Shown piece after piece: positions 34,153-47,529 of a DNA stretch of 64,000 nt; within the stretch, counting starts at the first letter, position 1; every line of letters begins with the position of its first letter. The position numbers and the translations under genes were made by a program. Where the stretch lies: positions 41,812,375 through 41,876,374 of the forward strand of contig NC_081542.1 in NCBI RefSeq assembly GCF_901000735.1. The letters run 5' to 3'. This DNA is from Corylus avellana. Its lineage: Eukaryota; Streptophyta; Magnoliopsida; Fagales; Betulaceae. The notes under the pieces were generated by a model. That model did no database searches and had not been told where the DNA came from. It saw only the letters and a program-made list of their open reading frames with translations.

Positions 34153-34334
34153 GAGAAATACTATGGGTACTAACTCATTTACTAACATATGTGTACTAAC
34201 ATGATGTGGAGCTTATTTATTGGTATTTGTAACATTTTTCTTTATTAATTATTTTTATTCTCTCCAATTAATAAACTCAACATCATATTAGTACTCATAT
34301 GTTAGTAAAAGAGTTAGTACATTTACCATTTCTC
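34153..34334. mobile_element. 182-bp MITE with perfect 9-bp target duplication
   Basis: Left arm GAGAAATACTATGGGTACTA to the CTAACATATG region pairs with the right arm at about 34294-34334. ATTTAAGAT lies at 34144-34152 and 34335-34343. The 9-bp duplication points to the Mutator superfamily. Confidence 0.88.
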
Positions 34335-34429
34335 ATTTAAGATATCTCAATCTTGTTGGAGGCTATTAGAAGGAAGTCAGTCAAACAAAGGATTAGTATA
34401 AGTACTTCTTTGACTGTATCCAGGGGCGG

Positions 34430-35060
34430 AACTAGGGTTGGCAAAACGAGTAATCGGGTAGACACGATTAGGACCTGTTAAGACCGCGACCCGATTACCC
34501 GAGATACGAACACGACCCGTTTATCTAAACGGGTTAGCGGGTCTGACACAATTATAACATGAAAATATCCGGGTAACCCAACACGACCCGCTTAACCCGT
34601 TTAGCATAACCGGGTCATATCGGGTAGATACGATCTGACATGACCCGACACCACCCGTGCGCTAAACAGGTAACACAACACAACCCGACCTGACCCAACC
34701 CGACCCGACCCGTTTTAAAAAACCTTAATCAAAATTGAAAAAAAATAATTTAATAAAGGAATCTCTTGGACCAAATGACTAGTCAAATTTATCATAACCG
34801 TCCAAAAAGAATAAAACGTTTTAAAAGAGAATGTTTTAATATATAGATAATGTTTTAATATAGACTCACATAAAAAAAGTAACGGAAAAACAAGAAATAG
34901 GCCAGTGAAGTGAAGCCGTGAGTGAGTCAGTAAGTGTTAGGATTAACTTAATTAGAACTTAGACATAAAAAAAATTTAAATGGGTTAGGCGGGTCACCCG
35001 AGACCCGTCTGACTAACCTAACCCGCCAGACCCGGCTGACCCGCCAGACTCATTTATTAG
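34430..35060. mobile_element. non-autonomous hAT-like element rich in CGGGT/ACCCG words
   Basis: Starts near AGGGTTGGCAAAACGAG and is filled with repeated GGGTAACCCG/CGACCCG-like words on both sides, ending in GGGTCACCCGAGACCCG-type sequence. This matches the common plant hAT-derived elements with such subterminal repeats. The right terminus and target duplication could not be identified. Confidence 0.5.
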
Positions 35061-36720
35061 CGATGTAATGCATGCGAAGATTAAAACCCGATGGACATGA
35101 GATAACCACCGGAACAATTATAATTAATGCTGTCGAAAATGAATCCCAATTAAAGACCCGTTCGATAAGCAAATTAATCTTGTTAGCTTGCATTAGCCGT
35201 CATTAGGTGTGGGGTTCGTGAATTAGTGTCCAAAATTCATACGTACAAGCAGAGCCTAACCCCGAGCCGAGGTGGTCCCGTTTTTTTTTTTTTAAAAAAA
35301 AAAAACCTTTAAAAATTAGTTTTAACCCCCAAATTTTTATTTTATTTTTTAAATTTGGCCTCCCAAACTAAATACTATAGTTCTGCAGTAACTGTATCAG
35401 TCTCCTTCATTATTAATAACAGTCCTGAGTGATTTCCTATTTGGTAGCCTTTTATTTTTCAGAACATTTATCAATTATAAAAAATATATATAATGTAAAA
35501 ATTAATAAATATTATGTATTTAATATTTATTAAAAAAAAATCACCTAAATTTATCGGTTTAAGCGTCAAATTTTACGGAGCCAAGCCTAGGAGCAAACTG
35601 AGCTATCAGTTAAACAACTCCGGATCCGTCGGTGACGTGGTACACAAACATCTCATCTTTCTGTTTTCTTTTTTCTTTTTTCTTTATTTATTTTTCATGT
35701 CATTTCTAAAATCAAGAAAAAAAAAAAAAATTGTCTTCAAAATCTTGACAGAAAAAGACACCAATTGAGACAAGGCCACCTTCTTTTTTTTCTTTTTTTT
35801 TTTTTTCAAAAGAAAAAGAAAAAAAGCAACATTATGATTTATAAATTCACCTTGAGAGATGCGATGGTTTGAGTTCCCCTTAAGAGCTGGGCCCTCGCCT
35901 AGATTCTGTTTTGAGTATGGCTTTTGGGGCTTGGGTTTTTTTTTTTTTTTTTTGGGTAGTAAAAATTCATTTGATATGCTATACCATATATATATATAGA
36001 TAGAAAAGTGAAAATTTTTATTTGAATAGTAATAAAAATGATTAATTTGAGATAAAAAGTAAAAATACTAAAAGTTCAATTTTTAATGAATAATATCAAG
36101 TCAATTTTTAGCCTCTACTTACGGAATAAGATTCTTTCTATTTTAAATGAACGGAAGAGTATCCATAATTTGTAGTCTTTACCTACGAAATAGGATCTAC
36201 TTCATTTCAAATAAACGAGCGAGTATTCAGTTAGTTATATTTTAGGAATATTATTGTATTTTCATTTTTTAAACAGATAAAAATATTATTCTAATAGAGA
36301 TATTGTCGGTCCTAATTGACACCAAGCAGAGCCTAAAATCCCCAACAAAATCACCATAATATCCTCAATGTCTTAGCCAACTCTAGATCCTTCTCTGGAA
36401 TCCCACTTGGCTCACACGCTCAAACACCCACTCAAAATCAACCACCTTTAATCAGTAAGCAGTAGTGCACTAATCACTCCATTAAGACTTAAGCATAATT
36501 AGACTCGGAATCAAAATCCCATGATCAATGGTGTAGGGCCCAACACGACACACATCCAAACCACATGTCCCACCTGCACCACACCATCATGGACCCCACG
36601 CTGGCCCAAAGGAACAAGACAAAAGGATTGTCTAATTACAAAGGGTAAACTCGTAAATCAGCCCCCCAACCTACTCCCATCTCATCCTAAAGAGATATTA
36701 TTTGCGGGCCCCGCATTGCC
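35061..36720. other. intergenic sequence upstream of DRM1
   Basis: Includes several poly-T/A runs (35281-35305, 35780-35830, 35938-35953). 35850-35920 carries a GGTTTGAGTTCCCC tRNA-like B box that may be a SINE remnant. 36240-36720 becomes less AT-biased and is probably the distal DRM1 promoter. No gene is supported; the 89-codon frame at 36521-36790 lies in the promoter and I reject it. Confidence 0.4.
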
Positions 36721-36726
36721 AAGTCT

Positions 36727-36738
36727 TTATCCTTATCC
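36727..36738 (+). promoter_or_regulatory. two tandem TTATCC motifs in the DRM1 promoter
   Basis: TTATCCTTATCC, about 190 bp upstream of the TATA box. TTATCC is known as the sugar-repressive element enriched in genes that are shut down when axillary buds grow out, and DRM1-type genes are dormancy markers. The link to regulation here is inferred from position and sequence only. Confidence 0.5.
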
Positions 36739-36916
36739 ATCCCATCCCTCTATTCCCACTCACATTTTTCCTGTCGCCAGTCACAGTTAATTGTGTAATT
36801 TGGCTTCTGAGTGGTCAAACGTGCTTGGAAATAGTAAAAAAAAAAAAAAACAACCATCTGGAAATATTGCGAGTCTAAAATTGGTGGCACACAGATATTT
36901 TAAGCACCCAGATCTC

Positions 36917-36924
36917 TATATAAA
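36917..36924 (+). promoter_or_regulatory. TATA box of DRM1
   Basis: TATATAAA, 45 bp before the ATG at 36962. This implies a very short leader or a start codon close to the transcription start. Confidence 0.65.
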
Positions 36925-36961
36925 GAAATCTACCTGCTGCAGAGGTCCATTACCAGCAAAG

Positions 36962-37905
36962 ATGGTTCTGCTAGAAAAGCTCTGGGACGATGTCGTCGCC
37001 GGACCTCAGCCTGAGCGTGGCCTCGGCAAGCTCAGGAAAATTACCGCCAAGCCCTTGAACGTCCAAGGTAGATATAATATAATTTTGCTTTAGATCATTA
37101 GATGTCGTTAAAGTTGTGTTCTTGGTGTACTTATTAAATATATATGTGGGTGGGTTTGTGCGTAGTGTTAGATGCGGAAGGAGAGGGAAGCAAGTTCCTG
37201 AGGTCGACGTCGATGCCGGCGAGCCCAGCGACACCGTCGACACCGATAACGCCGACAACACCGGGATCGGTGCCGCGTAAGGACAACGTGTGGAGGAGCG
37301 TGTTCAACCCCGGGAGCAACCTTGCCACTAAGACCCTAGGTGCTCATCAGATGTTTGACAAGCCGGAGCCCAACTCTCCCACTGTCTACGACTGGTACGT
37401 ACAGAAATATTCCATGCAAAGAGTGGGTTGCTGCGCGTGACCGCGCACGCTCTTACAGTGGTGATTCTTTGGAATTTTAGGACATGTTTGATACTATTTT
37501 CCGTACGCGCTTATGTGTGGCGCGTGAGGTTCACTTTCGTCAGTTCACACACGTGTACATGCACACAAGCAGTGGATTCTCTTCTCCTCCGCCGGATCTA
37601 TCGAGATCCTCCGGTGGGGTTGAGTTAGGCTATATATTAATAATTATAATTTTTTAGTAATAAATGTGTTATGTCGTCATAGATTGAAATTTAAGGAATG
37701 ATCAAAGGTTTCTCCAAACTGATGGGAAGAAACTTCTCTTGGATGAAAACGTTGTCCTGAAAAAATTGAGCAAATGGAGTAGTAATAAATAAGTAAAATG
37801 TGAAAGAAGGAACTTTAGCTTGATTTGATTTGTACTAAGATGTAACTGGTTGTATGTGATCGCAGGCTCTACAGCGGAGAGACGAGGAGCAAGCATCATC
37901 GTTAA
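36962..37905 (+). CDS. DRM1: dormancy-associated / auxin-repressed protein (DRM1/ARP family)
   Basis: Three exons: 36962-37067, 37166-37394 and 37866-37905, all with GT-AG junctions and continuous phase, giving 124 residues. The N-terminus reads [20 protein letters not shown] and continues [12 protein letters not shown]. The middle has the Pro/Thr/Ser-rich [20 protein letters not shown], then [18 protein letters not shown]. The end is [20 protein letters not shown] followed by R. All are diagnostic of this small, plant-specific, probably disordered family. Transcripts rise in dormant buds and fall with auxin or growth; the biochemical role is unknown. The last exon encodes just 13 residues, the conserved tail. 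Length is as usual for the family. A TATA box and tandem TTATCC motifs lie upstream. Confidence 0.95.
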
Positions 37906-40385
37906 AAAAGAGGAGGCGGCCGATTACGGAGGGTTTCATCCTGTAAATAGCGTTTTTTTTTTTGTCTTTTTTCCACCAGCGTGTCGTTTTAATGGTACTG
38001 TGACTGCGTGTACTTCCTAACTAGGCTTGCTTTTCTTCTGGGCCCGAATCTAGTAAGGTTGTCAGTAAAATGCCAAGGTGTGGAACGATGGCTCCGTCGT
38101 TGATCTTTGTATGTCAGATCTGCCTTGGACGGCGGTGATCATAAGCTACGTTGTTGTAATTAGTAAAATAAATGGTATTTGTATGTTCTGTTTTTTATTG
38201 GTTGGAGCTCTTTTTTATTCAGTGGAATGTTAATTCGAACGATGTTTTCTATGAACTGGCTCTTGTTTTGTAATTTCGTTCGTTAAATATTTCTGTGGGT
38301 TTTAATGTTTCATCATATAATCTAATCATTGCCCATTTCACGTCAACTTCCACTACAAATTTGTATTATGTTAAGAATTTTCAACGAGGATACGTGGCAA
38401 TGGACCCAGATGTTAATGGATAAGGACTAAGGAGGGACCAGTTGTCTTGTATCTCACTTATTGGCAATGTTAACCAAAAAGTCAAGAAGATTATGGGTGT
38501 GGATCTGGTCCTGTCTTTGTATAAAAGATTAGATTGAACACATATCTATTATGCATAACATCAATGTCGACAATGGATTAAAAAATTATAGCAATATGAT
38601 GTTTTACCTATTCTGATGCGACCTGACCTTGTCCTTAGCACTTCCAATGAGATTTGTGAAATTCAGGATAAGAATTAAGGAGTATTTAAATAGAGGCTTG
38701 AAAATATCATCATTGTCGCATACTAGCAAACAAACAGAGTAATTTCTAAGGGGGGTGTGACAAATTCAATTTTTTTTTTTTTTTTACTTTTTAATGAGAG
38801 ATTGATAAGTCAGATTGGAACATGAAAACAAAACATAGAATACTTCTCTCAACCTTTTCCGACGTTAGAAATTACACCGAGCATGTCATTGCCCAGTTGG
38901 ACGCCACCAACCACACTAGAAGATTCCACCCTGGCCACTCCATGTTGCCCACACCTTTTCCATAAACTCATCGTGTTCTCTTTTCGGTCGCGACTCATGC
39001 ATAAGTGCTGTTGATGGGGTGAAGTAGTGGACAATGAGGCTCATATATAGCATTTATGAAGGTCATCTTGCTAGGGTTCTACTTCCGGACTTGGATCATT
39101 TCAGAGGAACATGTTAGTTGTTTTTAAGGAGCAATTTTGCCATTTTACTTTTTTTGGACAAAAATGTCATCTTAAAACAAATAAATAGACCCCCTCTATT
39201 TCATTTGAAATGGAGATGATCCTTCTCCTCTACTACAACCCTCTTTTGCAACCAAATATGAAAAGGTGCGTGAAACCCAAAACACACACTAAAGGATGGT
39301 GGTGGTAAGGCTCAACTTGGGCAGTGCTAGCGTAGTCCAACCTAGGCAGTTGCAATAGGGTCATAGTTGGGCAGTGCTGATTGACTCAAGTCACATTAGT
39401 TTTTTTAAAATTAAATCTGAAGAAGTGTGTGAAGAACAAAACGCAAATAAAGATTTTTTTTTTTTTTTTTTATAGTAGATTTGGTATGATATGGTGTTTT
39501 TGTTTTTCTTAAGTTATTCCAAGTTGACTTCTAAATCTCTCATTAGATAGCACAAAAGGGTAAGTTTGTACACAACCATATAGAAGTTACTAAATAGGGT
39601 TAACATTAGAACACCCAAAGTTATATTCTACACTCTTGTCCCACCCTTTCTCACTAGATTAGTCCTTGTTTTTTAAAGGCCGATAAATATTGTCACATCA
39701 ACGCAATGAGATAAAAGTATAGTAAATAACATTATTTGTCTAAAATTTGTAGGCCGAAGATTTGTAAGGATTTAGATCATGAAATCTCTGACCATTAATA
39801 AGATAAAGAAAGATGTTTTTATCATATGTTAAAAATCAAAACTTTTAATGGTCATTAAGTTCGAAATCTGATCCACATCTAAATCAAATCTCCAGTATCA
39901 ACAAGCAAGCTTCTATCTGTTATTTCTGTTGTATCAACGTCCCATGCAAGTGATTGTGTTTCACAGAAATCTTTTTGTAGACGTAATTTAACAGAGAGAT
40001 AGGCACTTCAATGTCCACGATTTCCATGAAACCAGCCCCATATGATGAAAACTCTTGTTTGGTTGATTTGAGCTCATTAGCAGTAGTAGAAAGAACAATA
40101 TAAGCATGCACTGCACTTTCAAGGGAATATAGTGACGGTTAGGTTACTTAGACAAATCTATATGGATGCTTGTGGAAAGTGGTAACGAACCTTTTAGTGT
40201 GACAACAACTTTTCTGATTCTAATATGTTCATTTTCTGTGTACTTTCCAACCTGGGAAAGCTTTGATTTGGTCCTAATATAAAATAGCCTAGAGAATTGA
40301 AACTATCTATTAGCACAGACTCCCATTGTCAGTATAACTATATACCACACTTTGATAAACAAAATATGAGAAATCTTGTTGTTCT
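37906..40385. other. DRM1 3' flank and intergenic DNA up to the RING1-like gene
   Basis: The DRM1 3' untranslated region probably extends to about 38170, where AAAATAAATGG could be a polyadenylation signal. The rest is AT-rich with poly-T runs (38770-38785, 39455-39473). The last few hundred bases before 40386 are probably the 3' untranslated region of the minus-strand RING1 gene. No other gene is supported. Confidence 0.4.
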
Positions 40386-43300
40386 TCATGACAAACCCGT
40401 CAGAAAATTCGAGTTCCATGACTTCCTTGTGTATGCCAGAAGCTGAAAGAGCACAATCAAAACAAAAGGATCAATCTAGTGTTCCAACTACAAGCCAGAA
40501 GATATGCACAAACGACTGTATATAAGGCGAAACCGTGTGCTTTGTCTGTTTTTTCAGGTGTAAAATATATTAATGAAGTTCTAGAAGAAATGATTACCAA
40601 ATATCCATGAATAAAGTAGTTTGTCATAAGTCCTGCCAGAGTTTCCTCCTCCCCTAGAACTCGTAACTTATCTTTGCCCGGATCAATTACATTGGACTTG
40701 GACAGTGGAGAACTTGCGGAGGTTGAAAGGTCGATTTTGGAATGTAATTCTCTTACCAAGTATAGTACAACTTCATTATCTTCCAATGCAGCCTGGACTG
40801 CTACATACTGTATTAACAAGCATGAGAACCAGTTCCAGTAGTGGTGATTGAAGCTTTTACAATGTGATGAAGTGCAATTAGATGAAAAACAGAGTATAGG
40901 ATTGAGGAATAACACCTGGCACAGTTGTCTGACTGACAGGGTGGACCTGCAGCAAAGGTAGGGCCTCTCCAAACGTGGGATACTTTGTTCATCCAAAGAA
41001 ACAAGCATGAGGTTGATAGTCAACTGAAATAACAAGGAAAATATTATTTTCCAATAAATTTTGTGTAACTGGGAGCTAGAAGCATATAGCATTCACCCCA
41101 CCACCAAAATAAAAAATTGATGATAAACAGTCATCGTAAAAGGGCTGTGAACTTATTGCGACTATTCGGCATAGTCAACAGTTTGTGCCAATTTGAAGCC
41201 ACAAATGGAATTCACAGTTCCACATTACAGCCGAGTCCCAAGTTCATCATCCAAAATGTACTTTACCTTATCATCCTTTTCCTCTAAGTTCCGCAGATAA
41301 TCAGCTAATTTTGAGAGGCGGCTGTTCCGAGCGTTCTTACCATTTCCACCACTCATACTGCTATACCGTGTGTGACTCCGCATGCCATTTTTGCCCCAGG
41401 CAAGCCTTTCTGAGCTGCCAACAAGTCCAGCAGATGCACCCATGGGTTCTCGATTTATTTCAGAATCATTTTCATCACCGCCTCCATCTACATCAGCAGC
41501 TGAAGGAGAAGGCTGAGAAAATCGAGCTCCTCCCCATCTTTTGCTTCTCTTGGGTCTGACTTCTGTGTGCTCATCAGCAGAAGATGAATCTTTGCCTCCA
41601 TCATTACCATTCACATCCTCGTTGTCATCGGATCCTGGACTTTCAGCAGCATTTCGATAGTTTCTCCTTCCTCTCAAATTTCGATAGCCCCGTGATCTCC
41701 TAACTGTATACCGCTTCTTACCCAGAGCTTCTGCTTGCCGTTGAAGAGTTTGGGCAATGGAAGCTTGTATCTATCCAAATAAAGCTAAATATTACAGCCT
41801 TGCTGCAATGAATGAGTAAAAAAACTAGACATCTAAAGGTTCTGCTGGTGAACAAATCGAAGAGGAACATCAATACTTGATTGCTCAAAATCAATGATTT
41901 TCCGGCCATTATACTACTCTTATCACAAGGCACTGTACTGTTTTAAATAATAAAAACATGCAAGTTAGGGTACTCACCTACAAAAATAAAGGCATTTATC
42001 ATCTAGAGTTTAGGAATTTTCTGTCTATGTGGTTTCAATCACAGGAATGCCGTGATTTTATAGAAAAATACAAACAAGACTTCTCCCCCCCTCCCCCTTG
42101 CTTTCTTTTGATGTCAATCAGACTTCCTTTAAACTGTTGTGGGACACCGAAGATGTGACCCAACAAACAAAAGTAAATGAACTTACGAATACCAAAACAA
42201 AAGAATGTGTGTAGTTGGGCAAAAGGCTTCATAGCTAAACTTCGAAAAGTTTACCTGCTTATTGCGAGCCCTTTCCTCTTCATGGAAAGCCAATTCCTAG
42301 GGCAGATGCACAATAATATGTGCTAGACATTAGAAATTGAGACAGTAAATCAAATACTAGTATGAGTGCAACTTATCGGCCAACATATACCTCTTCCTCA
42401 TACTTGTCAATATCTGGATACAAGGCTGCAATTAAGGCATCATAGTTTGGATCGTCTCTTAAGGAGCGACGACTAGCACAATGTGTCCGGCAGGCAGGGC
42501 ATTCATTGTTCCTATAGTGAATAAAAATTACCAATTTAATTTTTTTTAAAAAAAAAATTGGCTTGAGAAATGTTACATATCACGCAAACATCTTACAAAT
42601 ATCCCACAAAGCCGATGAGGCAGTCATTAGATTTTTTTTTTTTTACAGTGGCTGATCCAAGGGCTACTAGACCCTGCCACGTCAGCTTTGTAAGATATTT
42701 GTGAAATGTTTGTGTGGTGCGTAACATTATTCTTCTAGCTCATACTTCAAAATTTTAAATAAACTTATAAGATGATCCAAACCAACACTGTAGATGGAAA
42801 TTTGATCCAAATGTTCTGATACATCAAATATAGACAAGAGAGTCAGATGACATACCCCAACCGCATAGATTTGTCAATGCATTCCCTGCAGAAGCGATGC
42901 AGGCATTCCATTACTGTTCTAGTTTTCCTAATGATCCCTGTACATAAGAAAATAGGGAAATCGATGCTTTCATTTTCATGCATATTTGAAATGTCTGGGA
43001 GAAGTTAAAGGAGCCATACAACTTAAAAGGAAAAAAAAAAAAAAGCTGATAGGCTTGCAAGCTCATAGCCTGCATCCTCATTGTAAATTTGTAATATTGT
43101 GTCAACAAACAATTTTATTGTCAGAGACGTTTTGGGTGCTTCCACAATCTTTACTTGTAAACGATGAGCAAGTGAATGATGCAGTAGCCAAAAGCACAAA
43201 AAAAACTCAACATTTTGGATAGTTCAAAAACTATACAACTTCAATTGACTTACAAGAGTCCCTGGTCCTTGAAAGAGTGGAATGGTACATGTGAATAAAT

Positions 43301-46300
43301 ATCATGCAGTAATTAGAGACATGAACCAATGCGGTGCGGCTTATATTTTTTTGGCCACAGCACTAAAAGGGTTGAATGATAAACTATACAAATTCTTTGT
43401 CAACACCAAATATATGATTTCATGGCTTAGTTGAGTTCAGTTGATTTGATATTTATATAGCTGTAACAAGCTCTATTAAAAATAGTTACTCTACAAAAGC
43501 AGAAAATAGTAATTCAAAGCAGTGAAGAATCAATGACTTCACATCTACGCCATAGCATGATGAGAAAACATACTTAAAGCTAAGGACGTCAAGAATTTAG
43601 GTCTCACTTAAAAGCATGGATTTTGCAGTAAATCTTTTCTAGTCCGCTCATAGACACATGTATCCTACTTATGGATAAGACTGAAAAGCAATAAGCAAAA
43701 ATAACAAATTTCCAGTTACAGCACTAACAGGAAGTCCCATTGTCTACAGACAGAGCACAAGACACAGACATGTGAAATTTGATACACTGATTTCCTGGAG
43801 ATTTACATAGGTGAAGAGGTTGTTTCTCAAGCATCCAGAGAACAATATAGTCATCAACAAAGCAGATAGCCTCATAAATGTACTTTTCTAGTGAAGGACT
43901 CTGGCATGGAAATCATACAGAGGACAGAGTAGTCTCCATATGCCTACATCTAGCATGGAAGGTACTCTATAGGGATACATTATATTGAAGCTAATCATGC
44001 CCACTTGGTTGGTTCCATTGAAACAATGCCATAGGAAATTTCCATTAAATATCAATTACCTGATTATTAGGCCTTGCCCGAATGTTTTAAATGGTCAAAT
44101 TCATATGTTATGTGGTTCTTAGAAACTATCAAAAACAGCATATTGATGTAATGAAATGGGAGTGCAACACTAGAAGCAAATTAGTCACTTTTGTAAGGAA
44201 AAAAAAGGTCCAAAATGATGGAAATTCAGAAATAGTAATATTCTGAATGCTTCAAGAGACATCTACCTATATTTATCTAATACTATGTATGCCAAACACA
44301 TCTACCCATATTTATTTAATGCTAAATCGGACATATCCACCTATATCTATAATATAACCAAGCATATATGATGTTCATCCACATGACCATACATGGAGCA
44401 TCCTTACTCAAAAGTAATGCAAGTCTTGGAACCCAAAAAATAAAACTTTCTCCAGGGACATATAACAAAAACAAATCATTATGCTCTTCTGCAATTAAGA
44501 ATCAGCTGGAAGTAACTGTTTCTTATATTTAAGAAAAAATCACATAATTATACCTAGACAGATTGGACATTGTACTTCCTTACGAATATCTGGCAGTTTC
44601 ACTGCAACAAATCTGCAAACAAACAGCAAATCAAGAATGTTATTTTCTACCCTTAATTAATAGATGGGTCGCCCTTCATATGCATTTCATACACAAGCAT
44701 GTTTTATAAAACTTAATAGCAGGTACATAAATGATAACAATTCTAATAGATTGATCTGAAACCACAGAAAGAGAATGTTTGACCTTTGGGTTAATCCCAC
44801 CTGCAACCACCCAAAGTGACAAACAATTTTTTTTTTAAAAAAAAAGACCAATATCTTCTATAGTTGTATTTCTTAATTAAATCTAACTATGCTAGTTTTT
44901 CTTAAATGCATCCAATACGTTGTTACGTATCATATATAAGCCACAAGAAAGATAAAAATAAGTACCATAACAAGCTGTTGCAATGTGTGAGATTGCAGTC
45001 ATGTGGTCAGACATTTCAAAATGCCAATGGATGTCATCATTACATTTATAAAACTAACTTAACACAAAAGGATAGATTGCTGCTTGTTCCACTAACTCTG
45101 TCCAAAATCATCTCAATTATGTGATTCAGCATGCAATTTGAGATATACAATTTCCTATTGAAACCAAGAATGTTAATGCTGTTGTTGATGCAATATTGAA
45201 ATGCATCATATTGAAGCAATTTCTTGCATACTTTCACGAAAATGTTTTAGCAAGGAATAAATGTTAAGGTTCTATGACTATGAAGCAGGCTAATAATAGC
45301 TTTGTGTAAACAAGAGATTCGGGAGGTAATATGACCCTCAAGGTCTAACTGAAACATTTTAAAATATGTTAGGATAATATCATAGCTTCCAGAAAACATA
45401 TTTAAGAAAGTCAAACTCCTTTGTCAAGATGGAATTTTGAGAAACTGATTTCCTAAAATGCCAATCTGAACCATGGTAACAAGCGTGAGTGTTTCCCACA
45501 TAGAGAACATGTGTGGCCCAAAGGTCCCTCTGGGTCAAACATGTAGCTGACCTAGACGCTAACAAATTAAGCAACAAATGTTAACTTATGCATGTTAATA
45601 CACCCAATCAGGACAGCCATGTAGACTTAAAATAGCAGCTTGATGTTATTTTTTCAGATTTGGAAGGTAATGCACAACATTCCCCAAGTAGTAGCAATCT
45701 TGCATGATGTGTAAAATTGAACAAGTGCATGTAAAAAACTGAATAACAGAAGCTAGCAGAGGGAAGCAGTCATCCTACAGTGTACAACACCATCTTAATT
45801 ACTATGTTAAAAGGGCAATTGAGTAAGAAAAGGTCGTTAATTTCTAACAAGATTCTCAGACAATATAGCACCATTACAGATTAGAGTTTACTGAGAGAAA
45901 CATGTGACTCATACTTTCTAGCAAAACCATGAACATGTAGGTCTAGCATAGACACCCAGAGAGCAAGACTCTGCATGCTATAATTATTCTACATTTCAAA
46001 TTAATATGTTGTGATATCCCAAGATGTAGAAGAGTAATCAAGACATTGTTCACAGAATGATTTTCTATCTCAGAATTTTATAATATCAACCAGGAAGATG
46101 CATTCATATCAATCAATGTTTGTTTTTCCTTTTTAAATTGAGAGCATCTCGAGTCATGAAAGAAACCATGAAAATCTAGTTGCATATGGGTGATGCTAAC
46201 ACCTTTAGATATCAACAATAGAGTCTTGGGAAAAGGCCTATCAATTCACTGTTCAAGATGGTTAAGTAATGCACCTCTATCAAACTGTTACAATTTAAAT

Positions 46301-47529
46301 GCAAGAGATTCACTTAACTCAAAATGAGATTTCAGAGGAATCAAATTCATGGTCAGAACAACAATCCAAGTATATAATAACACATGGCAGATGACAGCAA
46401 AATGGCTGCTCATATATATAAACATAAAGCACCATGGTCCCAAGAATTGGCAGCTCGCATAAACAAAAAAGCACCATGGTTCCAAGACTTGGTAATTGAA
46501 AAGTAAACATAATAATCAGCACCCCAGAGTGAAAACAATTAACCCGCCTTCTTAGCCCACGAAAAATTGCATCACCTAAATTCACTGACATAACCACTAC
46601 TGGAGGTCCTCAATTATAAGGCGACCATTTGAACCAACTTCTCCAGCAATCTACAAGGACCATGCTCAGATTAAATGCATGTATAAACGCAATCAACACC
46701 ACGATGCGAGTACAAGATCCCTGATCAGCAGCCCCATGCAAATTTCGTCACAGAGGCAAAATCCCAATATCAAGCTGTCAGAAGCTACCATGCAACCAAC
46801 TCTCATGCATGTATACCAATTCGGGTCAAAATCACCACGACCCAGGCGTTTTCTTGCTCTTCATAGCATAAAAACGACCCAAACCCGAACTCCACCGACC
46901 TTCGTGGAACCCGACGCGGCCGTGTCCACCACAATACCCGAGCGAGCAGAGCAATACCCATCTCAGAATAAGCACAAAACATAACGATAACCATTCAAAC
47001 TCACTCAAAATTATCACTGACCACACACCCATGTCGCACTTCCCTGAGAAAATACATGTAGAATACAACGACGAAGCAGTGCCACCATACAAAGCACGCA
47101 GATCCCAGATCGAACCCCGCATTCACCCAACAAGAAGCTCTATAACTCGCACAAACCCACACACATACACATACACACACCAACGAAGAAACGAGAAGAA
47201 AAAACAGTCTATCAGAACGGTAAGCACAAAGAAGAAGAGAGAACGCACTCGTCCTTGTTGTCCCCGTTACTCGACGAAGCGCTTCGATCAGATTCTGACA
47301 AAAGAAAGAACAAGTCAAGCAAAAGAAGCAATCAAAATCTCGGAACAAAATGTGCGCGAAAGCTCTCTCTCTCTCTTTCGGTCGTGAAAATCTTCGCGAG
47401 CTTTATTTTGGGGGAAGCTAAAGTAACAGACGTACCCTCCGCGTCCTCCAGATGCTCATGGCGGTTGCTCTGGGTGTCTTGCACAGGATCATCCTCTGCC
47501 GCATCGTGACCTCGCTTCTGCGCCGGCAT
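40386..47529 (-). CDS. RING1: RING1-type E3 ubiquitin ligase, PRC1 subunit
   Basis: Ten exons on the minus strand: 47529-47436, 47294-47249, 44612-44554, 42937-42856, 42511-42391, 42296-42255, 41770-41267, 41023-40916, 40807-40598 and 40442-40386. All phases close, giving 440 residues. A C3HC4 RING finger spans residues 62-101 ([17 protein letters not shown]), preceded by [12 protein letters not shown] basic [20 protein letters not shown] stretch and an acidic Ser/Asp-rich linker follow. The C-terminal ~125 residues ([49 protein letters not shown]) match the RAWUL ubiquitin-like domain of plant RING1A/RING1B. These proteins monoubiquitinate histone H2A in Polycomb repression. Intron 2 is 2.6 kb. 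The last exon encodes only 18 residues and looks divergent. Confidence 0.9.
42563..42738. mobile_element. MITE in an intron of the RING1-like gene
   Basis: Inverted arms: GAGAAATGTTAC followed by a CAAACATCTTACAAATAT-like arm on the left, and the inverse ATATTTGTGAAATGTTTGTG then GTAACATTATTC on the right, with a central poly-T. It lies between exons 4 and 5. The target duplication is not clear. Confidence 0.65.

Noticed and set aside
36521..36790. 89-codon Pro/Thr-rich frame before DRM1
   Set aside because: It lies in the promoter of DRM1, has no recognisable motif, and overlaps the TTATCC motifs.
46679..47509. Plus-strand frames antisense to the RING1-like gene
   Set aside because: They lie in intron 2 and the first exons of the minus-strand gene, whose splice-consistent reading is far stronger.
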